From: Gluconacetobacter asukensis | GTDB taxonomy: Bacteria; Pseudomonadota; Alphaproteobacteria; Acetobacterales; Acetobacteraceae | Length of the DNA: 64,000 bases | NCBI RefSeq assembly: GCF_014174375.1 | Contig: NZ_JABEQE010000008.1 | Location: 145,359-209,358, forward strand | Reading direction: 5' to 3' | Shown: in pieces, positions 47,187 through 56,378 of the stretch | How the letters are laid out: every line of letters starts with the position of its first letter | Position numbering within the stretch: the first letter of the stretch is position 1 | Notes under the pieces: generated by a model | Told to the model about the DNA's origin: nothing | The model's input: only the letters and a program-made list of their open reading frames with translations | The model's database searches: none | Translations under genes and position numbers: made by a program

Positions 47187-48374
47187 TCAACGCCGCGCGG
47201 CTTCGCCCGCCACAACCTGCCGCCCCAGCGCAACCAGGGGCAGCACGGCACCGGCCAGCGAAACCGCCTGCCACCCGCCCTGGTGAAACAGGGCGGCCGC
47301 AAGCACCGACCCCGCCGCCCCGCACAGGAAGACGATGGTCATGAACAGGGCGTTCAGCCGTCCCCGGATCTCCGGCCGCAGCATGTAGATCGCCCGCATG
47401 CTGATCACCTGGTTGGTCTGCACGCCGGCATCCAGCACGATCGCCGCCACCGCCAGCGGCACCAGCGCCTGGCCCGCCACCGCCGCCAGCCCCAGCGCGA
47501 AGCCCCCCGCCACCATCACCATCGCCCCTGTCGTCGCGGCATTGGTCAGCCCTCGGTCCGCCAGGCGCCCGGCCACGGGGGCCGCCAGCGCGCCCCCCGC
47601 CCCGGCCAGGGCAAACAGCGCAATACCCGTCTGCCCCAGATGAAACGGTGCCGACGCCAGTTGCAGCGGCACCGCCGTCCAGAAGACATTGAACGCAGCG
47701 AACACCGATCCCTGATAGAACGCCCGCCGGCGCAGCAGCGGGGTATCGCGCAGGATACCGGGCAGCGACGCCAGGATGTGCAGGTAGGTCAGCCCGTCAT
47801 GCACGGGCTGCCGGCGCGGCAGGCCGCGCGCCAGCGCCGCCATCAGCACCAGCGTCATCGCGCACGAGGCCAGGAAGACGGTATGCCAGCCGGCATAATC
47901 GGCGACGACGCTGGAGAACGGCCGGGCCAGCATGATCCCGCCGATCAGCCCGCCCATGACCGTACCCACCACGCGGCCGCGATCCTTCTCGGCCGACAGG
48001 TGCGACGCCAGCGGCACCAGCACCTGGGTAGCGGTAGCAAAGACGCCGATGGCGAACGCCATCAGCAGGAATGCCCCCGCCGACCGCACGAAGGCTGAGG
48101 CCAGCAGCGTCAGGGCCAGCCCACCCAGCGCCACCAGCACCAGCCGCCGGTTCTCCACGATATCGGCCAGCGAGACGAGGCCGATCATGCCGCAGCCATA
48201 CCCCAGTTGCGTCAGCATGACGATGCTGCCCAGCCATGCCGGCGCCAGGCCGATATCCGGACCGATCAGGCCGATCAGCGGCTGGGCGTAATAGATATTG
48301 GCCACCACAAGGCCAGCGGCACAGGCGATCAGGCGAATGATCCCGGCCCCAGCAGGCGCAGAAGACGCAGTCAT
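47187..48374 (-). CDS. MFS transporter
   Basis: 395 residues with about 12 hydrophobic segments. The N-terminal half begins IRLIACAAGLVVANIYYAQPL, typical of a DHA1-type efflux subfamily, with LADIVENRRLVLVALGG as the loop 2-3 motif. Full length. No regulator is adjacent and the substrate is unknown. Divergent from glnK with a 570-base gap. Confidence 0.88.
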   Translation of the reverse strand: MTASSAPAGAGIIRLIACAAGLVVANIYYAQPLIGLIGPDIGLAPAWLGSIVMLTQLGYGCGMIGLVSLADIVENRRLVLVALGGLALTLLASAFVRSAGAFLLMAFAIGVFATATQVLVPLASHLSAEKDRGRVVGTVMGGLIGGIMLARPFSSVVADYAGWHTVFLASCAMTLVLMAALARGLPRRQPVHDGLTYLHILASLPGILRDTPLLRRRAFYQGSVFAAFNVFWTAVPLQLASAPFHLGQTGIALFALAGAGGALAAPVAGRLADRGLTNAATTGAMVMVAGGFALGLAAVAGQALVPLAVAAIVLDAGVQTNQVISMRAIYMLRPEIRGRLNALFMTIVFLCGAAGSVLAAALFHQGGWQAVSLAGAVLPLVALGRQVVAGEAARR

Positions 48375-48452
48375 GTCGTTATCCCGGTTTTCATGACGGA
48401 ACTCTATCCCCCGATAGCCGATATCTAGAAATCGAAGCCGCGAACCGCGCCT

Positions 48453-48472
48453 GTCCTGCCATGAGGCAGGAC
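48453..48472. terminator. inverted repeat in MFS-glnK gap
   Basis: GTCCTGCC-atga-GGCAGGAC, a perfect 8-bp stem. It lies between divergent genes, so an operator site is as likely as a terminator. Confidence 0.3.
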
Positions 48473-48523
48473 CGGACGGTCACGGCAACCCATCCCGTCC
48501 CGGCACAAACGGGGTGACCTGTC

Positions 48524-48540
48524 CTGGTATGATGCGTGCC
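48524..48540 (+). promoter_or_regulatory. candidate sigma-54 promoter for glnK-amtB
   Basis: CTGGTATGATGCGTGCC has GG and GC with the required 10-base spacing and fits TGGCACG-N4-TTGC with three mismatches. It would be used with NtrC. It lies about 400 bases before glnK, which is unusually far. Confidence 0.35.
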
Positions 48541-48944
48541 CTTCGCGCGCCCCTCGGGGTTGACAAAAACGTTTTGATTATGCAACACTTACGGCGCGGA
48601 GCATGAAATCTGGTACCAACTCATCAAGAACCGCCATTTTTCTTGCATGAAGCGTCAGAATTGAACTTATCGGTAGGCGGGTCACAATGGGCCGTTTTGT
48701 CGGAATAGGGCTTCAATTATTTACTGGGCAACCCGAGAGGGACACGCCTGGAAGCACGGCTTCCATGGGCGCGCTCCTGCTCCATGCCTCAGTAGAGAAT
48801 GGGTGGAATACCACGTCCCCCATAAACGGCGTGCATTCCCGCTCCGCATTGGCCACCTGATACTTCATCCGGCGGCCAGTCATCCTCGATCGTGCCGCAT
48901 TGCGCAAGTCTTTCGGCGACGAGCGATTCCTCAGGGAGGAAATC

Positions 48945-49283
48945 ATGAAACTTATAGTCGCAATAATAAAACCTTTCAAACTTGATGACGTGCGTGAGGC
49001 CCTGTCCGCCATCGGCGTTACAGGGATTACCGTGACCGACGTGAAAGGATTCGGTCGCCAGAAAGGCCAGACCGAAATCTATCGCGGTGCGGAATATCAG
49101 GCACATTTCGTTCCGAAATCGAAACTTGAAGTCGCAGTCCCGAGCGACCTTGCCGATCCTGTGATGGAGGCCATCCGTACGGCCGCCAACACCGGGAAAA
49201 TCGGTGACGGGAAAATCTTCGTTCTTGATCTGGAGCAGGCAATGCGCATTCGTACAGGTGAAACGGGGGATACCGCCCTATGA
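48945..49283 (+). CDS. glnK: PII nitrogen regulatory protein GlnK
   Basis: 112 residues from the ATG at 48945 with a strong AGGGAGGA site. It matches PII: MKLIVAIIKPFKLDDVREAL at the N-terminus and the T loop with Tyr51 in QTEIYRGAEYQ, the uridylylation site. The C-terminal GKIGDGKIFVLDLEQAMRIRTGE completes the ATP/2-oxoglutarate site. GlnK binds AmtB and blocks ammonium uptake when nitrogen is plentiful. Its stop overlaps the amtB start (ATGA). Confidence 0.97.
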   Translation: MKLIVAIIKPFKLDDVREALSAIGVTGITVTDVKGFGRQKGQTEIYRGAEYQAHFVPKSKLEVAVPSDLADPVMEAIRTAANTGKIGDGKIFVLDLEQAMRIRTGETGDTAL

Positions 49284-50674
49284 GGAATCCCTCTTTCATG
49301 TTCCGGGCTCTCAGGCTCTCAGGTGTCATCAAGGCCCTGGTTCCTCTTGTCCCGATCGTCGCCCTGTCCTCCCCCGCCCTCGCCGCCGACGCCCCGCCCG
49401 CGCCCCCCGCGATCGACACGGGCGACACGTCATGGATGCTGGTCAGCACCGCGCTGGTGCTGATGATGACGATCCCGGGCCTGGCCCTGTTCTATGCCGG
49501 CATGGTCCGCCGCAAGAACGTGCTGGCGACGCTGATGCAGTCCTTCGCGATCTGCTGCATCGTCACCATCGTCTGGATGGTGGCCGGCTACAGCCTGGCC
49601 TTCGGCACCGGCACCCCCTATATCGGCGACCTGTCGCGCGTCCTGCTGAACGGCATCGGCGCGCATATCGCCAAGGGCGCCGATATCGGATTCACGATGG
49701 GCGCGGGCACCCCCAACGCAGTCACGATGACGATCCCCGAAAGCGTCTGGATGATGTTCCAGATGACGTTCGCCATCATCACCCCGGCGCTGATCGCCGG
49801 TGCGTTCGCCGAACGCATGAAGTTCAGCGCCCTGTGCGTCTTCACCATCCTGTGGTCGCTGGTCGTCTACTCGCCGATCGCCCACTGGGTGTGGAGTCCG
49901 CTGGGCTGGGTCGCCGGCCTGGGCGCCATCGACTTCGCGGGCGGCACCGTCGTGCATATCAATGCCGGTATCGCCGGCCTCGTCACGGCCCTGGTGCTGG
50001 GCAAGCGCAAGGGTTATGGGCAGGACGATCTGTCGCCCTTCAACCTGACCTATGCCGTCATCGGCGCGTCGCTGCTGTGGGTGGGCTGGTTCGGCTTCAA
50101 TGCCGGTTCGGCCATCGGCGCCAACGGCCGCGCGGGCATGGCCATGACCACGACCCAGATCGCCACCGCCGCCGCCGGCCTCGGCTGGATGCTGGCCGAA
50201 TGGGCCCGCCGCGGCAAGCCGACCGTGCTGGGCATCATCTCCGGCGCCGTCGCCGGCCTAGTCGCCATCACACCGGCGGCGGGCTTCGTCCTGCCGGGCA
50301 GCGCGCTGATCATCGGCGTGGTGGCCGGCGTGGTCTGCTTCTGGGCCGCCACCTCGCTCAAGCACATGCTGGGCTATGACGACAGTCTGGACGCGTTCGG
50401 CGTGCACGGCATCGGCGGCATCATCGGCGCATTGCTGACCGGCGTGTTCGCCTATGGACCACTCTCGGCCACCGATGCCAATCCCGGCGGCATCATCGGT
50501 TCGTTCGCGCAGTTCGTCTCCCAGGCCAAGGCCGTGGGCATCACCATCGTCTGGTGCGCCGTGGCAACTTTCATCCTGCTCAAGATCGTTGACCTGACGA
50601 TCGGCCTGCGCGTCACGGCGGACCAGGAAGAAGAAGGGCTGGACATGACCCTTCACGGAGAACGCATCAACTGA
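49280..50674 (+). CDS. amtB: ammonium transporter AmtB
   Basis: 464 residues. A cleavable signal sequence (ending near LAAD) precedes 11 expected transmembrane helices. Family signature DFAGGTVVHINAGIAGLV holds the first pore His, and VHGIGGIIGALLTGVF the second. ALFYAGMVRRKN lies at the periplasmic entrance. The C-terminal cytosolic tail for GlnK binding is present (ADQEEEGLD). It conducts ammonium across the inner membrane as a trimer. Coupled to glnK and followed by a porin-like gene. Confidence 0.97.
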   Translation: MRNPSFMFRALRLSGVIKALVPLVPIVALSSPALAADAPPAPPAIDTGDTSWMLVSTALVLMMTIPGLALFYAGMVRRKNVLATLMQSFAICCIVTIVWMVAGYSLAFGTGTPYIGDLSRVLLNGIGAHIAKGADIGFTMGAGTPNAVTMTIPESVWMMFQMTFAIITPALIAGAFAERMKFSALCVFTILWSLVVYSPIAHWVWSPLGWVAGLGAIDFAGGTVVHINAGIAGLVTALVLGKRKGYGQDDLSPFNLTYAVIGASLLWVGWFGFNAGSAIGANGRAGMAMTTTQIATAAAGLGWMLAEWARRGKPTVLGIISGAVAGLVAITPAAGFVLPGSALIIGVVAGVVCFWAATSLKHMLGYDDSLDAFGVHGIGGIIGALLTGVFAYGPLSATDANPGGIIGSFAQFVSQAKAVGITIVWCAVATFILLKIVDLTIGLRVTADQEEEGLDMTLHGERIN

Positions 50675-50712
50675 ACGACAAGATTCAGGCGCCACTTCGT
50701 CACTAACACAGA

Positions 50713-50736
50713 GAGGGGGAGGGTTACTTCCCCCTC
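50713..50736 (+). other. stem-loop between amtB and porin-like gene
   Basis: GAGGGGGA and TCCCCCTC form a perfect 8-bp stem around an 8-base loop, 24 bases before the porin start. It lacks a T run, so it may be an RNA processing or stability element instead of a terminator. Confidence 0.5.
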
Positions 50737-50759
50737 ATAATAAAGAGAGGGAACGAAGC

Positions 50760-52028
50760 GTGTCGAACTTAAGAAAACAATCTCGTTTTTCTATTTCGCT
50801 TTTTCTCACGGCAAGTGGTCTCGTTCTTCCTGCGGCGGCCCAGGCCCAGGTTGCGGTATTCAGCAATTCGTCAAACAAGTCGGGCTTTTCCCAATGGCTC
50901 AATGATGTCACCCTGGTCGGCCAGATCGAGGGTGGAATCATGGCCAATCCGGCCCGCCCCGATAACGGAATCAATTTCGGCAACTTCCTCGCCGACCATG
51001 CCAACCAGGTCCAGCTGAACCAGCTCGAATTCACGCTTTCAAAAGCCATCGACCCGAGCAAGAGCGAATATCAGATCGGCTTCACGCTGGAAGGGCTCTA
51101 CGGTTCCGATGCACGCTATTATCATCTGCTGGGCGTCTCGGATCGCGCATTCTCGAACCGCTATCAGCTGATCCCGGCCCAGGCCCATGTCGACGTGCAT
51201 CTGCCATGGCTGACCAGCGGCGGCCTGGATATGCAGGCCGGCATTCTCCAGGCGCCGATGGGGGTCGAAACGCTCGATCCCACGACGCGTCCCTTCTATA
51301 CCCTCGCCTATACATCCGAATATTCGGTGCCGTTCGAACATGTCGGTGCGATGTTCAAATGGCATGTCATCCCGATCCTCGATGTCACGTTCGGCGTCGA
51401 TACCGGCAATCAGACCACGTTCGGCAAGAGCGACCCCAACCATGAAGCGGCGGGATATTTCGGCTTCAACCTGAACGGACTTGCGGGCGGCAAGCTCAAC
51501 ATCATCGAACTCAGCCGCATCGGTCCGGAAAATGCCGTTGCGGCCTTCGGTCCACGCGCGGACAGCGACATGCGGTACTGGAACGATATCAACGCCGCGT
51601 ACCAGATCAACGACAAGCTTTCGGTCACGGGCGAGTTCAATTATCTGCATGATGAGGGCCTGCGGGCCGACACCTACAGCTTCGTGAGCTTCCTCAGCTA
51701 CAAGATCACCCCATCGCTGACCTTCAACTATCGTGGTGAAATCTACCGCGACAATACCGGTCAGTTCGTCCTCAGCTTCCTGAACAACACCGCGTACATG
51801 ACCGCCTTTACGGGCGCCGCGGTCCCGCTGGAGGCAGCGCCTCCCACAACCTATGGCGCGCTGACCCTCGGGGTAACCTACAGGCCAACTCTCGGCCATG
51901 GGGTCCGTGTCTTCGAGCTGCGGCCCGAAATCCGCTTCGACCGGTCGCTGAACGGAACCTCTCCGTTCAATGACGGTCGCAATACAGGTGTGTTCACCTT
52001 CGGTATGGACGGCGTACTCGGTTTCTAA
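50760..52028 (+). CDS. outer-membrane beta-barrel (porin-like) protein
   Basis: 422 residues from a GTG at 50760. A signal peptide ends PAAAQAQ. The mature part alternates hydrophobic and polar residues with many aromatic girdle positions (YQIGFTLEGLYG, TFNYRGEIYR) and ends in a beta strand with a terminal Phe (TFGMDGVLGF), as outer-membrane barrels do. It resembles the BBP2-type outer-membrane beta-barrel proteins annotated as porins. It is 85 bases after amtB on the same strand with a stem-loop between, which suggests nitrogen-controlled expression. Confidence 0.8.
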   Translation: MSNLRKQSRFSISLFLTASGLVLPAAAQAQVAVFSNSSNKSGFSQWLNDVTLVGQIEGGIMANPARPDNGINFGNFLADHANQVQLNQLEFTLSKAIDPSKSEYQIGFTLEGLYGSDARYYHLLGVSDRAFSNRYQLIPAQAHVDVHLPWLTSGGLDMQAGILQAPMGVETLDPTTRPFYTLAYTSEYSVPFEHVGAMFKWHVIPILDVTFGVDTGNQTTFGKSDPNHEAAGYFGFNLNGLAGGKLNIIELSRIGPENAVAAFGPRADSDMRYWNDINAAYQINDKLSVTGEFNYLHDEGLRADTYSFVSFLSYKITPSLTFNYRGEIYRDNTGQFVLSFLNNTAYMTAFTGAAVPLEAAPPTTYGALTLGVTYRPTLGHGVRVFELRPEIRFDRSLNGTSPFNDGRNTGVFTFGMDGVLGF

Positions 52029-52042
52029 CACCTGGGAACCAG

Positions 52043-52072
52043 CCACACTGCCCAGCTTCGGCGGCAGTGTGG
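52043..52072 (+). terminator. bidirectional hairpin after porin-like gene
   Basis: CCACACTGCC and GGCAGTGTGG form a perfect 10-bp stem with a 10-base loop between convergent genes. Confidence 0.7.
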
Positions 52073-52127
52073 CACCAGAAACCGCAAGGAGCCGGCGCGG
52101 GCATGCCAGGGGCCTGTCCGCACCGCT

Positions 52128-52808
52128 TCAGCCGCTCGGGGACGGGCGAAAACGCATCTCGATCCCGCTCCCCACGAGAAATTGCTCCATTCGCGTTCGA
52201 AAGGCCGGCGTCGCGGTCTGCCAGGCATTCTCGAAATGCCGGCGCGCCCGGATCATCTCGCCTTCCGCCAGAAGAAAGCGGGCGAGATTGAAATGCCCGC
52301 GAAAATCGCCACCCTCGGCGGCGCGGACATACCATGCCCGCGCCTGGACCAGATCACGCGTCACCGCCCATCCATCTTCATAAAAACCGCCGATGATGTT
52401 GAAGGATTTGCAGTGTCCCCGCGCGGCGGCCCGCCGGAACCAGGCCAGCGCCCGCACATGGTCGGGCGGCCCGTCCCAGCCCAGGCTCAGGCCGGTGGCA
52501 TAATTGTACATGCCCCAATCCAGGCCGGCACAGGCGGCCCGACGATACCAGCGCAGCGCCTCGGCCGGGGCGGCAGCCATGCCCCAGCCCAGTTCGCAGC
52601 AGCGCCCGACCATGTTGCACCCCATGGCACTGCCCTGCCGCGCCGCCGCCAGAAACCACCCCAGCGCCGCGCGCGCGTCGCGGGGCAGCAGCACACCATC
52701 CAGCAGGATCTGCCCCAGCGCGAGCTGCGCATCGGCCAGCCCGCCGCCGGCCAGGTCGCAGATCGTCGCGACACAGGCCGTCGTCTGGTCGGGTTCAGCC
52801 TCCCGCAT
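52128..52808 (-). CDS. Sel1-repeat protein of iron-uptake locus
   Basis: 226 residues from the ATG at 52808, 8 bases after the TonB receptor stop; a longer frame is antisense-frame sequence inside that gene. At least four Sel1-type TPR-like repeats are visible (ALGWFLAAARQGSAMGCNMV, ALRWYRRAACAGLDWGMYNY, ALAWFRRAAARGHCKSFNII, ARAWYVRAAEGGDFRGHFNL). No signal peptide. It is a paralogue of the protein at 56379-57149. In Pseudomonas a Sel1-repeat gene accompanies piuA and piuC, matching this context. Role unknown, likely a protein-protein scaffold. Confidence 0.85.
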   Translation of the reverse strand: MREAEPDQTTACVATICDLAGGGLADAQLALGQILLDGVLLPRDARAALGWFLAAARQGSAMGCNMVGRCCELGWGMAAAPAEALRWYRRAACAGLDWGMYNYATGLSLGWDGPPDHVRALAWFRRAAARGHCKSFNIIGGFYEDGWAVTRDLVQARAWYVRAAEGGDFRGHFNLARFLLAEGEMIRARRHFENAWQTATPAFRTRMEQFLVGSGIEMRFRPSPSG

Positions 52809-52816
52809 TGCGCCGG

Positions 52817-55168
52817 TCAGAAATGCGCGTTCAGGTTCACCAGCGCCGTCCGGCCCGGCGCCTGCATTGCGTAATGCGCTGCATAAGCCTGGGTGAAATA
52901 GCGCTTGTTGGCGAGGTTCTGGATGTTGAGCTGAAGGCTGTAGTGCTTCATGAATTTGTAATTCGCCATGACGTCGAACCGATAATAGCCAGGGACGAAT
53001 TTCGGCGCAGTCGGGGAGTCCGTGCCGTACACCTTGCTCATGTAATAGACCCCGCCCGCAATCGTGAGAGGCTCGATGACGCGATAGGTCGTCCACAGCG
53101 CCAGGCTGTTCTCCGGCGTATTCGGCGCATGACGCCCGTCCATCAACCCGGCCGCAGCACCGGAACCGCCGGCCTTCAGCAGCCGCGCGTCCAGATACGT
53201 GAAGCCGCCATTGATCGACCAATCGCGGGTGATCTGTCCGTTCAGACCGACCTCGAAGCCCCGAACCCGCTTGGTGCCCCCGTTGTCGATTCCGCCCGTC
53301 GAGGTGGTGATCTTGAAATTGGTGGCGTCGATCTGGAACAGCGCACCGGTTACCATCAGCCGGTTATGCAACAGATTCCATTTGGTGCCGACCTCGATCG
53401 TACGGTCGCGTTCCGGCTTCAGAACGGCACCGATATTGCCCGTCCGGTCCGCTCCCAGGCTGATATCGTCCGAACCCTGACCGACCGAATTGCCCGGCGG
53501 GATCGCCGACGTGGCGTAAGAGGCGTAGATCGAGCCATTGGAACGCGGCTTGTAGACCAGCGCGCCCTGGTAGGTGAACAGATTGTCGCCACGCCCATAT
53601 TCGCCGGTTGCCGCGCGATAGGTGCTCTGCACATTGTCATAGCGCACGCCGACATTAGCCTGCAGTTGCTTGAGCAGCGTGATCGTGTCGAACAGATAGA
53701 CCGCCTTGGTATCGAAGCGCGTACTGTTCGGATTACGCGTCCGCCGGATGTCGCCGGGCCACAGATCGTTCGGGTTCGGATTGAACAGCGAGGTACAGGT
53801 GCCGGACGATAAAGCCAACGCCGTCGCGCAATGGGTGAAGCCGGTGCCCGACGTCACGTTTTGCCCGTTGATATAGGCGGTATCCGTGTCGTTCTTGCCC
53901 TGCTCGCGCGTAAATTCCGCACCGGTGGCGAACTGGTTCTTGAACCCTGCCAGATCGAACGACCCATAGAAATCAGTCTGATTGGTCGCCGTATCGAAAG
54001 TCGAGATGCGACTGTTCAGGCGGCGGTAGACATACCCGTAATAGATATTGCCCTGACTGTCGTCTGGCTGCGTCCACATGTCGTTCTGGGTGGTCTCCGA
54101 GTAACGCGTGGTATTGCGCAGATGCAGGGTACTGCTGAAATCATGCTCCAGGCGCAATGTCCCCATGTCGATGCCGTCCTGATTGGCATCGCGATTCTTC
54201 AGCCCATACCATGTATCGAACGGCACATTGACCGGCTCGCCGTTCCCGGTCGCCATAACGCGTGCCGTACCATCCGTGCGCGGGTTGAAGGTCGGGTTGT
54301 TGTACGGAATACCGACATTGGGCACGTCGTCATTCTGCATGTGGTAATACATCACGGTGATGCGGTTCGGCGTTCCAAGCCCGAACGACAGCGACGGCGC
54401 CACGCCATACCGGCGATAATGGGTGGGCCCGCGCCCCGCCACGCCCTGGTCGTCGCCCATCAGGTTCAGCCGGAAGGCGCCCGTATCCGTGATCCGCCAG
54501 TTCCCGTCAAACGTGCCGCGCTTGTAATCAGCATTACCGAAGCCGAGATTGGCATCGATCGCGTTCTTCAGGGTCGGCATCTTGGTGTTGATCAGGATCG
54601 CACCGCCGGCCCCGCCCCGCCCGGCGATGGCCCCGGTATCGCCCTTGACGACTTCGATCGATTCCACGTTGAACGTCTCACGCGACTGCGCGCCGACATC
54701 GCGCAATCCGTCGACAAAGGTGCTCGACTGCGCATCGAAACCACGCAGGAACGGCCGGTCGCCGACCGGATTGCCCCCCTCACCCGCGCCCATCGTGATA
54801 CCGGGCACGTTGCGCAACGCATCGGCCAGCGTGTTCGACGCGGTCTGGGTCAGCAACTGGCGCGAGATGATCGAAACGCTCTTGGGCGTATCGATCAGCG
54901 AGGCGGTAAATTTCGGCGACATGTCATGCCACATGCCCACGACTTCGATGTGCTCGTGCCGCGGGTTGGGCCGATCCTGATGCGCCTTCTTCCTTTCCTC
55001 GTCGGTCAGCTTGTCCGACGCCGCCACACCCGGCGTCGCGGCCAGCCCCTGCGACCCGATCATCGCCATCGCCAGACCACACAGGACCTGACCGCGTTGG
55101 GGCGACACCTGCTGCGCCGCACGCCATTTTCCAGTGACACCCATTCGCCGGGGTTTCCTCAATGTCAT
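52817..55168 (-). CDS. piuA: TonB-dependent catecholate siderophore receptor (PiuA/Fiu-like)
   Basis: 783 residues. A signal peptide ends near GLAATPG. The plug domain has IDTPKSVSIISRQLLTQTAS, TLADALRNVPGITMGAGEGG and FLRGFDAQSSTFVDGLRD, and the barrel ends with TALVNLNAHF (terminal Phe). The sequence style matches the Fiu/PiuA catecholate receptor group that also takes up catechol-siderophore drugs. It lies downstream of a Fur-like palindrome (55176-55194) and is followed by a Sel1 gene and preceded by a piuC-like gene on the same strand. Confidence 0.88.
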   Translation of the reverse strand: MTLRKPRRMGVTGKWRAAQQVSPQRGQVLCGLAMAMIGSQGLAATPGVAASDKLTDEERKKAHQDRPNPRHEHIEVVGMWHDMSPKFTASLIDTPKSVSIISRQLLTQTASNTLADALRNVPGITMGAGEGGNPVGDRPFLRGFDAQSSTFVDGLRDVGAQSRETFNVESIEVVKGDTGAIAGRGGAGGAILINTKMPTLKNAIDANLGFGNADYKRGTFDGNWRITDTGAFRLNLMGDDQGVAGRGPTHYRRYGVAPSLSFGLGTPNRITVMYYHMQNDDVPNVGIPYNNPTFNPRTDGTARVMATGNGEPVNVPFDTWYGLKNRDANQDGIDMGTLRLEHDFSSTLHLRNTTRYSETTQNDMWTQPDDSQGNIYYGYVYRRLNSRISTFDTATNQTDFYGSFDLAGFKNQFATGAEFTREQGKNDTDTAYINGQNVTSGTGFTHCATALALSSGTCTSLFNPNPNDLWPGDIRRTRNPNSTRFDTKAVYLFDTITLLKQLQANVGVRYDNVQSTYRAATGEYGRGDNLFTYQGALVYKPRSNGSIYASYATSAIPPGNSVGQGSDDISLGADRTGNIGAVLKPERDRTIEVGTKWNLLHNRLMVTGALFQIDATNFKITTSTGGIDNGGTKRVRGFEVGLNGQITRDWSINGGFTYLDARLLKAGGSGAAAGLMDGRHAPNTPENSLALWTTYRVIEPLTIAGGVYYMSKVYGTDSPTAPKFVPGYYRFDVMANYKFMKHYSLQLNIQNLANKRYFTQAYAAHYAMQAPGRTALVNLNAHF

Positions 55169-55519
55169 ACATGAAAATGCGAACCACTCGCATTAACAGC
55201 GTATGTTTCATGAGAGGTACAAAGCGTCAAGAAATTCATTTACGACAAAAAATGTCTTGCTCGCTCCCGACGGAGCAGTCTCGCCGGGGGCTACACCAGA
55301 ACACTGAAATCTCTAGATAATTTCAGGACACTCTCGCTCGGAGCCCGACCGGAAATGTGGACTGGTGAGCGAGAGTGCCGCACAGCGGCACGCCCGTCAT
55401 ATGTTTCCGAGTAACCTGCAGGTCATGAAGATCGGAGCGGAGCGGCCTTGTGGGCCGCCCGCCACGAAGCACAGGAAACCCCCGTCAGGCCGCCGCCAGC
55501 GGGGCTTTTGAAACGGCCT
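55169..55519. other. 351-base region between piuA-like and piuC-like genes
   Basis: No gene. It holds the Fur-like box at 55176-55194 next to the receptor start, and a partial repeat element at 55431-55519. The stretch 55205-55430 shows nothing I recognise and is partly A+T-richer. Confidence 0.7.
55176..55194. promoter_or_regulatory. Fur-like operator of the piuA-like gene
   Basis: AATGCGAACCACTCGCATT is a perfect 7-5-7 palindrome 7 bases upstream of the receptor start and matches AATGAGAATNATTCTCATT at 14 of 18 positions. Confidence 0.65.
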
Positions 55520-55520
55520 T
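55431..55520. repeat. partial MITE-like repeat (copy 4)
   Basis: It shares the core of copy 2 (ATCGGAGCGGAGCGGCCTTG) and ends with GGGGCTTTTGAAACGGCCTT, a copy of one terminal repeat. The other end was not found. It touches the stop codon of the dioxygenase gene. Confidence 0.75.
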
Positions 55521-56206
55521 CAGAGTTCGCACCATTGGCGCATGAGGTTATGATAACAATTCACCAGTTCCAGCACGGCAGGATCGTCATCCGCCAGACG
55601 CGTGCGCAGATCCATGATCGTGCGATCCAGGTCGAACAGGATTCGCCGCCGCTCCACGTCCCGGACCATCGATTGCGTCCAGAAAAACGACGCCCAGCGA
55701 CTGCCGCGCGTGACCTGGGTCACATCATGCAGCACCGTGGTGTCGTAGACGATCATGTCCCCGGCCGGCAGCTTGATCTCCTGCACGCCCGAGGCATCGT
55801 GTATTCTCAGCTCGCCCCCGTCATACTCTTCCGGATCGGTCAGGAAAAGCGTCGAGGAGACATCGGTGCGGATACGCATGCCGCCGGAATTGGGGATCGG
55901 CCGGATGGCATTGTCCACATGCGCGCCGAACGACATGCCCTCGTCATAGCGGTTGAACAGCGGCGGCACGACGCGCAGCGGCACGACCGCACTGTTGAAC
56001 AGATTGTTCCGCCCCAGCGCACGCAGCACGATCTCGCCCAGCGAGCGATGCAGCGGATGGTCCAGCGGGATCTGGAGATTGTTCTTGGCCGCCGCCGATT
56101 GCGGCCCCGCCGTCACCCTCCCATCCGCCCAGTTCGCCTCGGCAAGCGCGCGGCGACAGTGAAGAAGCTCATCGGCCGAGAGAACATTGGGGATATGCAG
56201 CAACAT
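55520..56206 (-). CDS. piuC: PiuC/YbiX-like Fe(II)/2-oxoglutarate dioxygenase
   Basis: 228 residues. PKHD-type hydroxylase family: the metal triad His/Asp is in [10 protein letters not shown] and the distal His in [12 protein letters not shown], with the 2-oxoglutarate Arg in [12 protein letters not shown]-terminal [12 protein letters not shown] and [12 protein letters not shown] are typical of YbiX/PiuC. Partner gene of PiuA-type receptors, perhaps acting on the siderophore or a signal. Same strand as the receptor. A third Fur-like box lies upstream at 56298. Confidence 0.9.
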   Translation of the reverse strand: MLLHIPNVLSADELLHCRRALAEANWADGRVTAGPQSAAAKNNLQIPLDHPLHRSLGEIVLRALGRNNLFNSAVVPLRVVPPLFNRYDEGMSFGAHVDNAIRPIPNSGGMRIRTDVSSTLFLTDPEEYDGGELRIHDASGVQEIKLPAGDMIVYDTTVLHDVTQVTRGSRWASFFWTQSMVRDVERRRILFDLDRTIMDLRTRLADDDPAVLELVNCYHNLMRQWCEL

Positions 56207-56297
56207 GGCGGTCTCGATCTATGGCGCTTGCATGGTCCGCGCCCGGACGAACGGCAACGCCCCATGCGGGCGACATGCAAGATCGCTGAATAGCTTG

Positions 56298-56316
56298 ATT
56301 GCGACAGATTATCAAT
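56298..56316. promoter_or_regulatory. weak Fur-like box between piuC-like and Sel1 genes
   Basis: ATTGCGACAGATTATCAAT matches AATGAGAATNATTCTCATT at 12 of 18 positions and shares ATTGCGAC with the box at 35532. It lies in the divergent gap, so it could serve both genes. Confidence 0.35.
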
Positions 56317-56378
56317 TGCACAAATGCCCCGGTCATGGTTTGTAGCGCCAAGCGTCAACCGTCACGGGTTCCCTACAG

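Larger units (their letters stand above)
48375..48944. other. 570-base gene-free region upstream of glnK
   Basis: No convincing gene. It contains a perfect 8-bp inverted repeat (48453-48472, GTCCTGCC/GGCAGGAC), a candidate sigma-54 element (48524-48540), a perfect TTGACA at 48560-48565 without a clear -10 at normal spacing, and a 7-bp hairpin TGGAAGC-acg-GCTTCCA at 48749-48765. Parts of it are less G+C-rich than the neighbours. Confidence 0.6.

Noticed and set aside
48560..48590. Perfect TTGACA upstream of glnK as a sigma-70 promoter
   Set aside because: No acceptable -10 at 16-18 bases; the nearest TATGCA is only 13 bases away.
48713..49106. Short - strand frames across the glnK leader and glnK start
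   Set aside because: They overlap glnK in antisense and have no ribosome site or domain.
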